Shown: positions 1 to 11,789 of the stretch, in pieces
Layout: every line of letters begins with the position of its first letter
Position numbering within the stretch: the stretch's first letter is position 1
From: Crocodylus rhombifer
Lineage: Eukaryota > Chordata > Crocodylia > Crocodylidae
DNA: 64,000 nucleotides
Direction of reading: 5' to 3'
Assembly (NCBI GenBank): GCA_038503035.1
Contig: JAVSML010024246.1
Span: 767,258 to 831,257, forward strand
Translations under genes and position numbers: made by a program
The notes under the pieces: generated by a model
The model's database searches: none
Told to the model about the DNA's origin: nothing
Seen by the model: the letters and a program-made list of their open reading frames with translations, nothing else

Positions 1-394
1 TATGGATGTGGTTGGGGGAGGCTGGAGGCCATGATGGGTGATTAGCGCCAGGGGCACAAGAATAGGGTTGGTGCTGGCAGTACATAGGTTGTGCCTGCCA
101 GGCAAAGAGGATGAACTAGAGGGTGCTGCAGGACATGTGATACTGAGAGAGGGCAGGCAGGCCTAGACACAAGAAAGAGTAAACCAGAGCCAGGAAGCTT
201 GGAGCTGAGAGAAAGGTTAAAAGAATAACACCTTGCTTGTGCAGGGTTTGGGGACAAAATATGGTTGCCCAGGGATGAACAAAGCAGAGTAAAGCACCCT
301 AGGCTTACATTAGTCTCTGAAGCCAGAGTTCTGTATCTCTTATTTAGACATCAAGGCATGGCAAGCGAATATAGGGTGGTGACCTGAGAGACCA

Positions 395-556
395 GTAGAG
401 TGGGACAGAGTCAGATTGTCTCCGACAGGGGTGCCGTGTCAGTCTGCTGGAGACAGATTCTGTCACAGATAGTTTAGTCAGGGATGCTCCTGCCTTGAGC
501 AAGGGGCTGGACTTGATGACCTCATGAGGTCTCTTCTAGACCTCCTTTCCTAGGGT
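395..556 (+). mobile_element. CR1 LINE, 3'-end fragment (likely)
   Basis: The end of this stretch reads GGACTTGATGACCTCATGAG followed by a TCTCTTCTAGACCT motif. This is the conserved end of the CR1 3' untranslated region seen in the other copies of this window (near 12700, 51070 and 60790). No reading frame is present. The left edge is uncertain because the upstream part is not clearly CR1-like. It is a 5'-truncated dead copy, the usual fate of CR1 insertions. Confidence 0.6.
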
Positions 557-559
557 CCT

Positions 560-725
560 AGCTATCTATATATCTATATCTACATGAGTATAGATGTATA
601 TTGGTGTATAGATATATAGATGTGTGTGTGCGTGTGTGTGTATGATACACAAATGCTCACACATTAGTTATATACCAGTATATGTATGTATGTACTATAT
701 AAGGTATACATACCTATGATGTATA
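560..725. repeat. AT/GT-rich microsatellite tract
   Basis: Runs of TATC, TATA, TG and TATG units follow directly after the CR1 3' end. They form an impure simple-sequence tract that contains a (TG)n stretch near 622-642. It may have expanded from the CR1 tail. No coding signal is present. Confidence 0.75.
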
Positions 726-729
726 TATC

Positions 730-2590
730 ATACAAAATTAAAGAAATAAAATTCTTTGCAAAATGGAAAACATATTTTAAAAATTTCAAAAGAAGATGTT
801 TTGAATTTTTTCAGGGCTTTTTTCATTTATCTTTCCTTCTTCCCACCAACCTTAGCACAAATTCTGTTTTCCGGTGGAAAATAGGTCTCTGAGAGTTTCT
901 CCTGAGCATTGCTAGTTACAGTTTGACACGTTTAGTTCTTTCAATGGGCAGTTCCACTGTCAGTGCCAACGTATCAGTGACCTCCTATGTGCAAGCTATT
1001 CTCTTAGTATTATATGAGCATATTGTAAACATGCTGTTTGTAATAAAAGACTTACAGTGCTGCTTTCTCTCTGACATCTGGTTCTTTTTCTCAAAGTACG
1101 CCTACATAGATTGCGAGAGGGTAGGAGACAGAGATGCCTCAAGGCTGGAGAGTGTATGTATCATAGGAGGATACAAAGTTATTCAGGCTTGCTATACAGC
1201 AATAGAAAATCTTCTGTATGAACCACACTTCCCACACTGAGATGAGTATAGCCCAGAGAGACTTTACATTACATAAAAAGGGGGCATTTTCAAGACAGGC
1301 TTTGGACACACAGATGCATAATGATCTGATTCCAAGCCAAAGATTCTGTGGTAAAATCTAATTCCAAAACATTTAATCACCAGTTGCAGCAGATTGTCCA
1401 CTTTTGATCAACATGAAGTTGTTGTGCCAGTGGAAAAATTGGAGTGATGAAAGTACTATTAAAAATATTCTATGAGTATAAATTCCAATTTTTACATGAA
1501 TGGATTGGAATATAATTACCTTCTTTTGTGTTCTGCTTTCTGCAGAGGGATTTACTGGCACAAAAAATGTAGAATCGCAAAAACAAAGCAAATAGTGGAA
1601 GATAGTAACAAAATGTAAAAGTTGGATTTATAATAAACATGCATTTTCCCTAAAAGTCAAGCATCTGAGAACAGGAAGCTGCCATGTGATTTGGGCGCAT
1701 TCAAAGAAAATTAATCAACACCAATTTAGTTTGCATATTAAATACCTGCAAAGAGTACTCACAATCTACATGACCAAGAATTATGCAGAAAAATTATTTG
1801 CTGAATTGTATCAACTATCCATAAATTGTGGCAAATCAACATAAATCTGGGAAATCTGGGATCCATAAAGGCACAATATATAAGTAGAGAAAAGGGCAAA
1901 TTTAAATAAAAGTTGTTTGTTATATTAATCCAGTTCTAGTTTTGAAGCTAAGATTTGTAATTTTTTTTAGCTTTGCAACAATTTCCCTTGACATACAAAT
2001 GGACTTAATGCATCTCAGTTGAAATGAGATTTCCAGAAAAGCCCCTTTTCTTTTAAATGGTCATGTCATTAACAAGGTAGCTACAGTTCTATAGCACAGC
2101 TGACTCTCATGCTTTTCCTACTCTTAAAGATCTGACTTTTCCATTTCCATTGATGCGGACCTTAAATCATCATTCTGCACTGCTTCCAGTTTTCACTTTA
2201 AACCTGGCAGAGTTAATGAAAATGGCACTGATAGCTTGAACCAAACAGAATAAAACAAATAGCAGTTATTGGGTAACATTAGTAGTTAATCAAGTGGAAG
2301 TATGAATTAGGACCTAGATGGCTGGATCAGGTAGCAGCAACAGATCGATTAAAGACAATGAGGTAAGTCATAAGGTGAAAGCTAGCAAAATGCAGAATCA
2401 ATGGGTGAAACTAATCCATTAAAAACAGACCTTAATATGTATACACTTTGTGACTCCTTGGAAAAGATCCAAAGTATGCTGTGTCTGGGTTTTACCTAGG
2501 CTTGGATAAAAGGTCTGTGTTTGAAATGTGTTAGCTAAGGTACTTTAAATCCCTTGTTCCAGTGAGGCAAGTGTTGTTTTTAGACATGTT
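730..2590. other. AT-rich host intergenic or intronic DNA
   Basis: No recognisable gene, repeat family or long reading frame was seen here. The longest open frame, 923-1240 on the plus strand, has no recognisable domain and its composition matches chance. Confidence 0.5.
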
Positions 2591-2609
2591 TATTGGTCAA
2601 GAGGAATCC

Positions 2610-3060
2610 TTTAGGGCAGGGGAGTCAGTCATTTGGTTCCACAAGCTGCATCTGGCCTGCAAGACTGCTTTGCTTGTGGGTCGGACAATTTGCAGGCAGT
2701 GATGGCAGTGTTAATCCCTGTGGCTGCTGGAGCTGCTGTATTGGTGAGGCTGTGGAACACAAGATGTTAACGTAATTGCTCCCCCACCACCTTCTCCCTT
2801 CCTGCTGATTTTAGTTACCATTGGAAATTAAAAACCTTGAATTTAGCAGCAGGTAAGAGGTGGGGTGTTTGCAAGCTATAACACTGTTAACCCCTAGATG
2901 CGACAGGTCTGGGAGCTGTCATGAGAAGCCTCAAGGGCCAAATCCAGTCCACCAAGGTGAAATGTCCAATTCACAAGAAACCCCACAGACCAGATGGCCA
3001 ACTTCTGCAGGCTGGATCTAGCCTATGGGCTTTATGGGTCTGGACAAGTCCGTTTATTGT
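2610..3060. mobile_element. Possible hAT-like non-autonomous element (eroded)
   Basis: The left part has wording such as GGCAGGGGAGTCAGTCATTTGG and GCATCTGGCCTGCAAG. The right part has GCTGGATCTAGCCTATGGG. Both resemble the GGCC(A/T)-rich text of the hAT-type elements at 36804 and 38097. Terminal inverted repeats and target duplications could not be fixed, so the boundaries are nominal. It could equally be two separate fragments. Confidence 0.3.
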
Positions 3061-4046
3061 TAAAGTCACTTCCCTTTGGTGCACAGCAGTACAGAGGAGG
3101 GCTAGGCTGGGTGGCAGTCTGCCTTCAGCATGAAAGAGAGGTCTATATCATGCCGTTGGAAGCACGGACCAGCAAGTGAGGTTTTTTTTAAACTCAAACA
3201 GCCTTTGCTTCCAGAAAATATGTTTGCCACAGTATAATAGGCATTGCTTTTAGAAAATGGACAACCCTTCCAAAAGAACCTCATGTTAGTAGTAGGGGAA
3301 GGATTTGAATTCTTTGGAAGTATATTGCTATGGTTCGTTCTTTCTCTCTTATTGTTACTTTTTCTTTGGGTGATCAGGGCATTCACAGGGGGACGTTTTT
3401 AATATGTGATACCAACACGTCCCAGTCCAGTTCAACTTTTGACGCCAATATAATTGTTGTTATTTCGAAACAAGCAAACTCAGCCTTACCCACAGGTTTT
3501 TAATTAAAAGGTTAAGTAAACACACAATGATGTATTTTGAACTTGTATGCCTTGCACAATAAGCCACATAGTTAGTTGGGTTCACATTTTGGCACATGTA
3601 ACATATTATGAATGTTTGATAGTCATGCCCAGCAGGCAATGCAACCTGTCACAGCAATTAAATGTTGAATGTCAAAATGACCATATACCTAATACTTGTG
3701 CCAAAACATGCACTGAAGGAGGTTCTGCCAAGTTAAAATTGGTTTTTCATAGATTGTAAGGCCAGAAAGGGCCTCAAAAGATCAGCGGGTCCAGCTCCCT
3801 GCACCAAGCAGGAAAGATAACTGGGGGTCAGGTGACCCCAGCAAGGTGACTGTCTAGTCTCCTGTTGAAGATTTCCAGGGTAGGTGATTGCACCATCTCT
3901 GGAGGGAGCTTATTCCACAGTCTGGACACCCTGACTGTGAAAAAGCTTTTCCTAATATTGAGCCTGAATTGGTCTTCCAGGAGTTTGTGGCCATTACTCC
4001 TGGTATTCCCCTCGGGTGCCCTGGTGAACAGTTGCTCACTGAGCCC

Positions 4047-4988
4047 TTAATGTACTCCCCTAGTGTAGCAATAAGCTGCTACCAGGTCCCCACTCAGCCT
4101 TCTTTTCCTCAGGCTGAAGAGTCCCAGGTCCCTCAGGCTTTCCTCATAAGGCTTGTCATGCAAGTGTCTGATCATATGGGTGACCCTTCTCTGGACTCTC
4201 TCAAGCTTCTCCATGTCCCTGTTAAAGTGTGGTGCCCAGAACTGGATGCAATACTCCAGCTGCAGTCTCACAAGTGCTGAGTACAGTAGAAGAATCACCT
4301 CCTTGGTTTTGCTGGAGATGCATCAATTGATGCATGCCAGAGGATTATTTCCTTTACATCATCACACTGCTGGCTCATATTCATACTGTGGTCTATTATT
4401 ACCATCAGGCCTCTTTCATTCATGGTGCTAGTCAGTTTAGTGCCACCAAGCCTGTAGGTGTGTTGGTGGTTGCTCATCCCGAGGTGGGGGACTTTACATT
4501 TCTAAATGTTGAATTTCATCAGATTCCAATCTGCCCAAGTTTCTAGGCTGCCTAAGTCCGCCTGTGTCTGTAGGCTATCTTCAAGCATAAACATGCTCCC
4601 CCATAACTTGGTGTCATCCGCAAACTTGGCCAGTGAGCTCTTCAGCCCCACATCCAAATCGTTAAGATGTTGAAAGGTACTGGACCGAACACCGACCCCT
4701 GCGGGACACGGCTGCCCACTTCCCACCAGGATGACATAGATCCATTCACTACGACTCTCTGGGTTCTTTCCTGCAGCCAGTTTCTCACCCACCTGACTGT
4801 CTTGCAGTTAAGCCTACAACTATCCAATTTTCCCATGAGGACATTGTGGGATACTAGATCAAAGGCTTTTTTGGAAATCAAGATATACAATGTCAATCTG
4901 CTGTCTTGTGTCCAGGTGGCAAGTTACCTTATCAAAAAAGGAGGTGAGGTTGGTAAGGCAAGACCTGCCCACCATGGAGCTATGCTGG
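4047..4988 (-). pseudogene. CR1 ORF2 reverse transcriptase, C-terminal half (broken)
   Basis: The reverse transcriptase would copy CR1 RNA at a nicked target site. Visible motifs, read on the minus strand, are KKAFDLVSHNVL, a GSRVPQGSVFGPV block, and KFADDTKLWG with the catalytic Asp-Asp pair. They are followed by the typical CR1 C-terminal text (LEYCIQFWAPHF, RRVTHMIRHLHDKPYEESL). The motifs lie in at least three different frames, so frameshifts are present. It ends upstream at the solo LTR and continues beyond it. Confidence 0.9.
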
Positions 4989-4993
4989 CTGTC

Positions 4994-5976
4994 TGTAACA
5001 GGTTGCCCTCCCTACTGCCATCTTTTGTGTTATCCATGCCCTATGTGGGGCACCCTTGGTGTCCCCTTAAAGTTTCCTGTGTCCCACTCTCTACTCATCT
5101 GCCATGTCTTGATGAAACATTATACCAATGTTCTTCTAAGTGGGAGACTGCCTATTGTTTTTGTATGTTGGGGTCCTCCGCCACCACTGGCCTTGACCCC
5201 AGTCTTTCTTTAGCTTGGCCTCCCTGTCTAAACGCACCAGATAGAGTTGGACTCTGAGGCTCTAGCTCTTTAGTCTTGGGGCTCGTGGCCCTCCTTCTTG
5301 CTCCAATCTGGAGCCCAGTCTCCCTGGCCTAGAGGCCCCTCCATTGGCCCCACAGCCAGGGAGCTCAAGCTCGAAGCTGGCAACGGCCCCAACTCCACCG
5401 CCCCAGCAAATCCTGGATGCACCCTAGCCTTTTAGGATTGCCTTCTCTGGCACCGGGCCTATGCACCTCAAATACTGTGCCACACTGGCGCCAGAGTCCC
5501 CACGCTATAGTGGGGCTCTGATGAGGCCTCCTCCTTGCTCAATAGCCTCACCCAAACCACTGGTGTTATTCAGTAACAAAAATATAAACAGTCTGTCCAT
5601 GGGCTATAACTGCCACCAAAAAAATATGATTAAAGAAGGCAGCACAGGTTGTGCTTCTGCTCCCCACTGTCAGCTGCAGTCCTTCTTCTGGGGTTGCTGT
5701 CGCTTCTCCTCAGTAGTTCCCCTCCTCCAACATTTGGACTGCTCACCAAACCTCTCCATGGAGCTCTTATACACACTCCTTCCCCTATGGCTGCTGGCTC
5801 CTACTGCTGCCCAGCCCAGGGTTTTTATAGTTCTGGCCTGGCCCTTTCAGGTCACCTGACCAGCTGGCTTGGCTCAGCTTTTAACCCCCACCTTACCAGT
5901 ACGCTGTGCCCAGAAAGTCCTGGTTTTAAAGGGGCCGACCTACCTTCTGGTAACAGGGCTAGGGTTCCCTGTTACA
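4994..5976 (-). mobile_element. Solo LTR (TGTAACAG family) with CTGTC target duplication
   Basis: The 983-bp element begins TGTAACAGG and ends CCTGTTACA on the plus strand, which is the TG...CA rule of long terminal repeats. It is flanked by the perfect 5-bp duplication CTGTC (4989-4993 and 5977-5981). On the minus strand a TATA-like box TATAAAAAC lies at 5821-5829, about 150 bp from the LTR start, which suggests minus orientation. No internal retroviral sequence or second LTR is present, so it is a solo LTR left by LTR-LTR recombination, or a non-autonomous LTR element. Its ends resemble those of the elements at 53626 and 62850. Confidence 0.85.
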
Positions 5977-5981
5977 CTGTC

Positions 5982-6467
5982 ATTCAGAATCTTACCTTGT
6001 GCAATATCGCAGATAGACTCCTTGATGAACTTTTCTAGGATTTTCCCTAGGATGGAAGTTAGGCTGATTGGCTTATAGTTACCTGGGTCTTCCCTCCTGC
6101 CCTTCTTGTGGATGGGCACAACATAGGCCCTCTTCCAGTCCTTAGGGACTTTTCCAGGATGCCATGAGTTGTGGAAGAGTTTCTCCAGGGATTCCACAAT
6201 GACTTTGGCCAGCTCCTTCGGCACTGTCAGATGAAGATCATCCAGTCCCGCTGACTTGTATACATCTAATTTTATTAATTGGTCATACACCAATTCTATG
6301 GCAATAGTAGCAAGGCGATTATTCCTACCATGCTCATCCTCTACTCTACCTGGTGTGGTTTTGTCCTTGGTCTGGTAAAAGACCGAGGCGAAGTAGTCAT
6401 TCAAGAGTTCAGCTTCCTCCTGCATACTGGTAACTAGCTTTCTTGAGTTGTTGAGCAATGGCCCCAC
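5982..6467 (-). pseudogene. CR1 ORF2 reverse transcriptase, N-terminal half
   Basis: The frame is open for about 160 codons with motifs typical of CR1 RT: LLNDYFASVFYQ, SAGLDDLH, KDWKRAYVVPIHKKGRREDP, NYKPISLTSILGKILEK. It stops being CR1-like after ILNDS, exactly where the solo LTR begins. The LTR adds a few LTR-encoded residues to the frame. Confidence 0.92.
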
Positions 6468-6717
6468 ACTCCAGTTTTTTTACCTCCTGTTCCCTATGTA
6501 CCCAAAGAAGGACTTCTTGTTGTTCTTGATTCCCATTGCTAATCTAATCTTTCTTCTTTCTTAAGAGGATTGTGATTTCCCTATTTAGACAAGAGGGCTT
6601 CCCAGCCCTTCTGTTACTTTTTCTTTGCATGGGAAAGGATGTCCTTTGTGCTTCAAGGATTGTGTCCTTAAGGAACAACCACTCTTCATGCACACCTTTC
6701 ACCTTTGGTCCCTGGTC

Positions 6718-7449
6718 CTACAGTACTTGCCCTATGAGTGACCTAAGCACACTGAAATTTGCATTTTTGAAGTCCAAGTTCAATTCTGCTATCTGATTTG
6801 TCTGCCTTACGTCAGACAGAGAACATGATGGTTTCATGGTCGCTGTCGCCCAGACTGTCCCTCTATATTTAAGTTGGTCACCAGGTCGTCCCCTTTGGCC
6901 AGGACCAAGTCTGCAGAGCATCACCTCTGGTTGGTCCATGCACATCCTGAGTCAGGAAGAGGTCCTTGACACAGGTCAGGCAGGACTGCAACCGATCCAA
7001 CTTGGCCGAGTGTTCCTTCCAGGAGATGTCTGGATAATTAAAATCACCAATGACAACCATGTCACATGCACGTGTAGCTGCAGTCAGTCCTCAGGTAAAC
7101 TCCAGATTGGGTTCCTTTCCCTGGTTTGGTGGCCTGTAGTATACACCTACAGTTAGGTCTCTCACCATGCCCCCCACCCCCTCGCAACTTAACCCAGAGG
7201 GTTTCAAGCTGTCCATTTTTGGAGCCGATGTCAGCCTCCAAGGAGGTGCACTGCTCTTTCACAAAGAACAACACATCCACCTTTCTTCCCCACCCAATCC
7301 CTTCTATGCAGGGTGTAGCCCTCTATGGCTACACTCCAGTCATGTGAGGAGCACCCCCAGGTCTCCATAATCCCTACTAGATCATCATGCACACTGGAGA
7401 GTAGGAGGGCTAGCTCCTCCTGCTTGTTCCCCATGCTCCTGACATTCAT
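6718..7449 (-). pseudogene. CR1 ORF2 apurinic-type endonuclease domain (broken)
   Basis: The APE-like endonuclease would nick target DNA to prime reverse transcription. Fragments read MNVRSMGNKQEELALLLSSV and GIMETWGCSSHDW (positions 7449 down to 7231), then MVVIGDFNYPDISWKEHSAK (7060 down), the usual CR1 GDFN block. They are in different frames. The upstream limit near 7560 is where CR1-like text fades, and no ORF1 was found. Confidence 0.88.
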
Positions 7450-7560
7450 ATATAGGCACCTGAGTCCTCCTACTGAGGCAGTTGTCTTTCTGTCTCACTG
7501 ATGGAGAACTATTCCCTCAGCTCCCACAAAAGTGACTCTCCCAGTGTCCCTATCAACATG

Positions 7561-8990
7561 GATTACTTGTATGTTGGTCCCTGGACAAGCTTTTTAATGC
7601 ATATTTGGGGACAAGCTTGTATAAAATAAAACCAATATAAGTTTTTCTACCAAGGGAGCCTTGGACATTCTGTTCCCATCTGTCTCCTGTCCCCAGTGGG
7701 CAATGCTTATTGATAACCATTGCTGCAGTCATGTTTCTTACAGTTGTGTTATGAATTGTCATACATTATGAAATTATACAGAAAACATTCTTCCAATTTG
7801 TTTTAAAATCTAATGCAAACATGTCCTGCATATACATTCCCGTCATGTGGTTGGACTTACACTCTCCAGTGAAGCTGATTATAAACAAAAATAAATTTGC
7901 ATCTCTCTCCCCTTAGATGGTGCAGTCAAAAAGTAATCAAAGAGCACAAGCTGTGACAAGCCATGTGGGTTTTAAAGATTAATTTACTAACAGGACCCTA
8001 GATGACTAATATGAGCAAACATTGGTATTTAAAAGAGAGAACTTTTCAATTGGTGTTAGATTTTTTTATCTGGAATGTGGGGCAAATATTGTAAAATGGA
8101 ATATCTAAAGATATGAAACAAGTCCAGATTATGTAAAAAAGCTATCATACTTTAATGCCATTGAAGCCCGAATATAACTATACTTGTTTCCTCAAGCACC
8201 GATGCCAGGTAGCTCCAGCCCCCGCAGTAGTTCAATTGGTTTCAATTTCCCAGTGCCTGAGCTGTGCTCTGAAACCACACCCTCCCATGATTCAGATGCT
8301 GATAGAGAAGCAGCTCATTACAATATACTCCCCACCCCCCCACCAACCACTAAGGCTAGCTGGATGGCTTGCATCTATATATGTGTAGTACTGATGTAGA
8401 AAAATAGGCGCTTGAACTCAGCCCATGGAAGTCAGTGAGGGTGTTTCCATTCCAGTGAGGGTGCTTATGGTTAGGGATTTTGAAGAATTCAGTACATCTG
8501 GGCCACTGACAGACATTGCATTTAAGATGTGATTAACCAGCTGGGTACTGTAGTAGCCTAGCCACATGTTCATGCAATTAACAGTGCAATAAAATAGGGA
8601 ATAAGCCACAAAGTTATTACACAAAATGTGTATTTATTTAGTGAGATTCTTTCCATTACCTTAATGAGGAGTTGAAATAGGCTCATTTAAAATAAAATGA
8701 ACCTCTTGTTTTTCTGTAAGAAAATTATGTTTCCAAATTGAATATTTTTTATATGGAGAGGGAAATTGGTCCTTTGGTAAAATAGAAAAGGGCATCAGTA
8801 TGGGGTGTGAGATTCGACTCCAAATTACTGTTCCATCTTGGACTTCCTGTTCGGCTGTGTACATATTTCCCTGGGCTTCATCTGTAAAAGAGGCAGTGCA
8901 GTTATCCCCAATTCCCCAGCTGTTCTGAGGAAAATACAGAAAAGACTGTCAGGTGCTCAGAGATTAGGGTCATGGAAACCATGTAAATAC
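7561..8990. other. AT-rich host DNA, nothing recognised
   Basis: No repeat family or coding signal was recognised. A short imperfect tandem (CAGTGAGGGTG written twice) is at 8434-8465. Confidence 0.45.
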
Positions 8991-8994
8991 CAAA

Positions 8995-9615
8995 GAGACT
9001 TTTAATGAGAAATTTCCCGTAGCTGTGCCTGGCCCCTTCTAGGTCTTACACCCTCGGTGGGCTCAGGTGGCAACAGCTGTGCCTGGTGCCTTTATACCCC
9101 CAGTGTTGTGGGGGCTAGGGGTTAAGGTGCTCTGACCTGCCTTTCACTGGGATAGTAATTGGCCTGGTATTTCCTGGGGACTCCCACACCACTGGGAGCC
9201 CTACCAGGCCACCCACTCCTGGCAGGGTGCAGTTTTAAGACATGCCCAGGACCAGGAGCTTCCAAACCATCCCCTTTAGCTCCTGCCCTTACCTCCAACC
9301 TTTTTGAAGGTGGGGCTGGATCATGAACTTTTTATCACCCAGTGGGCCGGCAAACCGTATTTAAAGACCTCACAGGAAGCGGTATCACATCCCCCACCCC
9401 AAAACAAAAGTACAGTGTTTACTTTCGTTTCCCGTTGCAGCACCTTGGGCCTCAGAAACAGCTTGGAGGGCCGTATGTTGGACAAGTCTGATATAGGTGG
9501 CCAGAGATCTAAAATGGCTGTTGCAATCAAGCACCTGCTGGCTGCTCTTAAAGTAGCAGGCAGCAACAGTGCCCTGCCACATTTTTGTATTTGTGTTGGT
9601 GGATGAATTGCTCAG
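8995..9615 (-). mobile_element. LTR fragment of the same family as 24257-25423
   Basis: The stretch around 9130-9260 parallels 25060-25190: GGTGCTCTGACCTGCC, CCTGGTATT, CCTACCAGGCC, CTGGCAGGGTGCAGTTTTAAG and CATGCCCAGGACCA all have close counterparts there in the same order. Similarity resumes after the embedded hAT derivative (9294-9490) with an AAAATGGCTG block matching about 25323. The ends and target duplication were not resolved. Strand is taken from the better-defined copy, whose polyadenylation signal reads on the minus strand. Confidence 0.55.
9294..9490. mobile_element. hAT-type internal-deletion derivative (same family as 27575-28512)
   Basis: The left 60 bp (TCCAACCTTTTTGAAGGTGG and on through GGATCATGAACTTTTTATCA) match 27588-27650. 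The right 75 bp (GTGTTTACTTTCGTTTCCCG through TATGTTGGACAAG) match 28419-28512. The long GC-rich middle of the larger copy is missing. The outermost left bases differ from the canonical end, so the left terminus may be eroded and no clear target duplication was found. Confidence 0.75.
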
Positions 9616-11785
9616 TGTCCTGGAGTTGTTTTCTAATAGTTTTTTGCTAAAGTGAATGTAGGGCAGGCACTTTATTTTGGAAAGAACTGGCACGGTATTC
9701 CAAGGCCAGTTGTAAGAGCTTTTTGAAGCCAGAATGAAATGGTGGATTACTGCTACATGCCAAGTAGTACTCTGTGTTCTCACAGGCTTCTAAAGCAGTA
9801 CTTTATATAAACGTAAAACTGCAAAAACTTTTATACCGCAAACCCTTGTGTATCTCTATGTAAGTCAGTTGCCTCTTCAAACAAGTTCTCCAAGCGGCCA
9901 GTTAAGTTCAAGTAGCTGACTGGCTTCCTCTGTTTTTTCTTCAAAAGAAAATGAGGTATAGCATTGAGGAAGACTGGAGTATAATTAATGGCAAAGGAGA
10001 GGTTGCAATGTTGAGTCTTTTATTTGGTGCACTCACTGTTGTGTGTGCTGCTGCTTTTACTATTTGAAAGAAAATGTCTTTGTGTCAGAGTTACTAAGGA
10101 TCTGGGTTGAGAAGTTCAGTAACCAGTTTTACATACAAATTATCTTTTAGATTTTTTCCAGGTTTAAAAACAATGTTAAACTAGAGACAGACCTAGATTA
10201 ATACTCTAAATCAGGACACCTTTAGTTTTTGGGAAAAGTTTACATGGCCCATAGGAGTTCGGTGGCGTTTGCTCATCACCATAGCAGCAAACATGCCCAG
10301 ACAATCCCTTGTTTGTACAGTTTGGGGGGCACTGTTCATTGTTCACATAGATTATCATTAAATGATATATTTCCTAAACTATGAGCACAAGTGAATGTGT
10401 AAATTTAACAAACAGATGCTCACACAGAAATTCAAAGGAACATCATCCTTGTGATTATTCCCATTGTTAAACAATCTGATACTGCTTCCAGGATTTAGGT
10501 AATAGGTGATGTATTGTTTCATTAATTAAGAACAACAAAGTAGCCAAAAGCCATTTCAGGACTGTTTAATTTCTTTTGGAAATTATATGTGGAGATTTCC
10601 ACTGGACAAGCTGGCAACTGTTTTATAGGTTTAATATGGGTGATATGTTTCCCCAAATGGATCCCTATAATTTGCAATTGATAGGAACTAAGCAGGGAGG
10701 CCTATGTCCATATTGCTTCCACTTCCTGAGAGTGCTTCCAAGCAGCATGCCCTCCCCTCCCAGCTCTGCACATGTGAAACCCAGAAATGAAGCAGTGAAA
10801 CCACCCTGAGGGCTTCTTCCACTACTGTTCTCCAGCATGAAGATGACAAATTCTGAGAGCAAAAACAAGGGGAGCCTCATTTCTAGGCTTAGCACGTGTA
10901 GAGCCAGAGTGCATGGGTAGAACTGTAATGGGTAAAGAGGTGATGGAATCTGGATAGTTGGTTTTTTTCCCATTTCTATAGTATTATACAAGTAAACACT
11001 CTTCACTTGTGGGTTCTGGGCTGAATACAAATCTACCATAGACAGCTGCATGGGAGCACTGAGGTGCTCCAGCTGTGTGCTGCAACTTTTATTTTCAAAG
11101 GGTTCCACTTCTCCAGTCATCTCTGTGAGACTGCTTATGAACTCTGGCTGATCAGAGAAATGGTGCCTTTGGAAGTAAAAACTGAAGGAAACAACTGCGT
11201 GGCTCATCCTTAATTCAGCACCCTGCTGTGAAACAAGCAAGTTGCAAACCATGAATCAGGTTCTACTAACAACCTGAAAGCCTGGGCCTTGCAGATATAT
11301 GCCTGCAGATATTAAAACCAACCAAACTGGTTAGCCATCAGGAATAGTGAGGTTGCAGAAAGCAATGGCCTCCTGCTCTTCACAGCTCTTCTTCTGAAAG
11401 TGATCCAACATGTGAGTCCAGAGTGAGTGCCGTACAGGTTTTTAAGGAAGTTGCATTTTCTCATTCTGAATTTTTGCCACTGCTCCTCTTTGGCCCCAGT
11501 CTGCATCACTCCCATCCTGTCAGTGGCAGTTGGGTGAGCCCAGGGGCAGTGTTTCACCAAATTAAGTTTCCCTTGGAAAAGTCTGTGCAAATGTACTATC
11601 TTGATTTCAGCTACCTTCGGGTTTTCATGTTGCCCTGTCTTTCAGGCAGTTGCAAAATTTGAGCTATCCATGCAGCATGTTTGTATTAATGATGGTTAGC
11701 ATCATAGTGCCCAGCCCCATTCTCTCTGTGCTGCTTGATAGATCTTGAAAGTAGGTGTGGCTTGTTAAAGCCAATAAATGACTAG
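9616..11785. other. Host DNA without recognised genes
   Basis: No repeat family was recognised. A 195-codon open frame on the minus strand (11252 down to 10665) has no motif I recognise and is treated as probably chance (see findings). Confidence 0.4.
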
Positions 11786-11789
11786 GATG

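Larger units (their letters stand above)
3741..7560 (-). mobile_element. CR1 LINE copy, 5'-truncated, split by a solo LTR
   Basis: This is a non-LTR retrotransposon of the CR1 clade in minus orientation. The conserved 3' untranslated region lies at about 3741-4040, the reverse transcriptase C-terminal half at 4047-4988, the RT N-terminal half at 5982-6467 and endonuclease fragments at 6718-7449. A 983-bp LTR (4994-5976) interrupts the RT. ORF1 is absent, so the 5' end is truncated near 7560. Several frameshifts and stops are present, so the copy is inactive. Deleting the LTR and one copy of its 5-bp duplication makes the two RT halves adjacent again, so the CR1 is older than the LTR. Confidence 0.93.

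Noticed and set aside
4667..5257. 196-codon plus-strand open frame
   Set aside because: It runs antisense across CR1 reverse transcriptase and into the solo LTR. No domain; a shadow frame.
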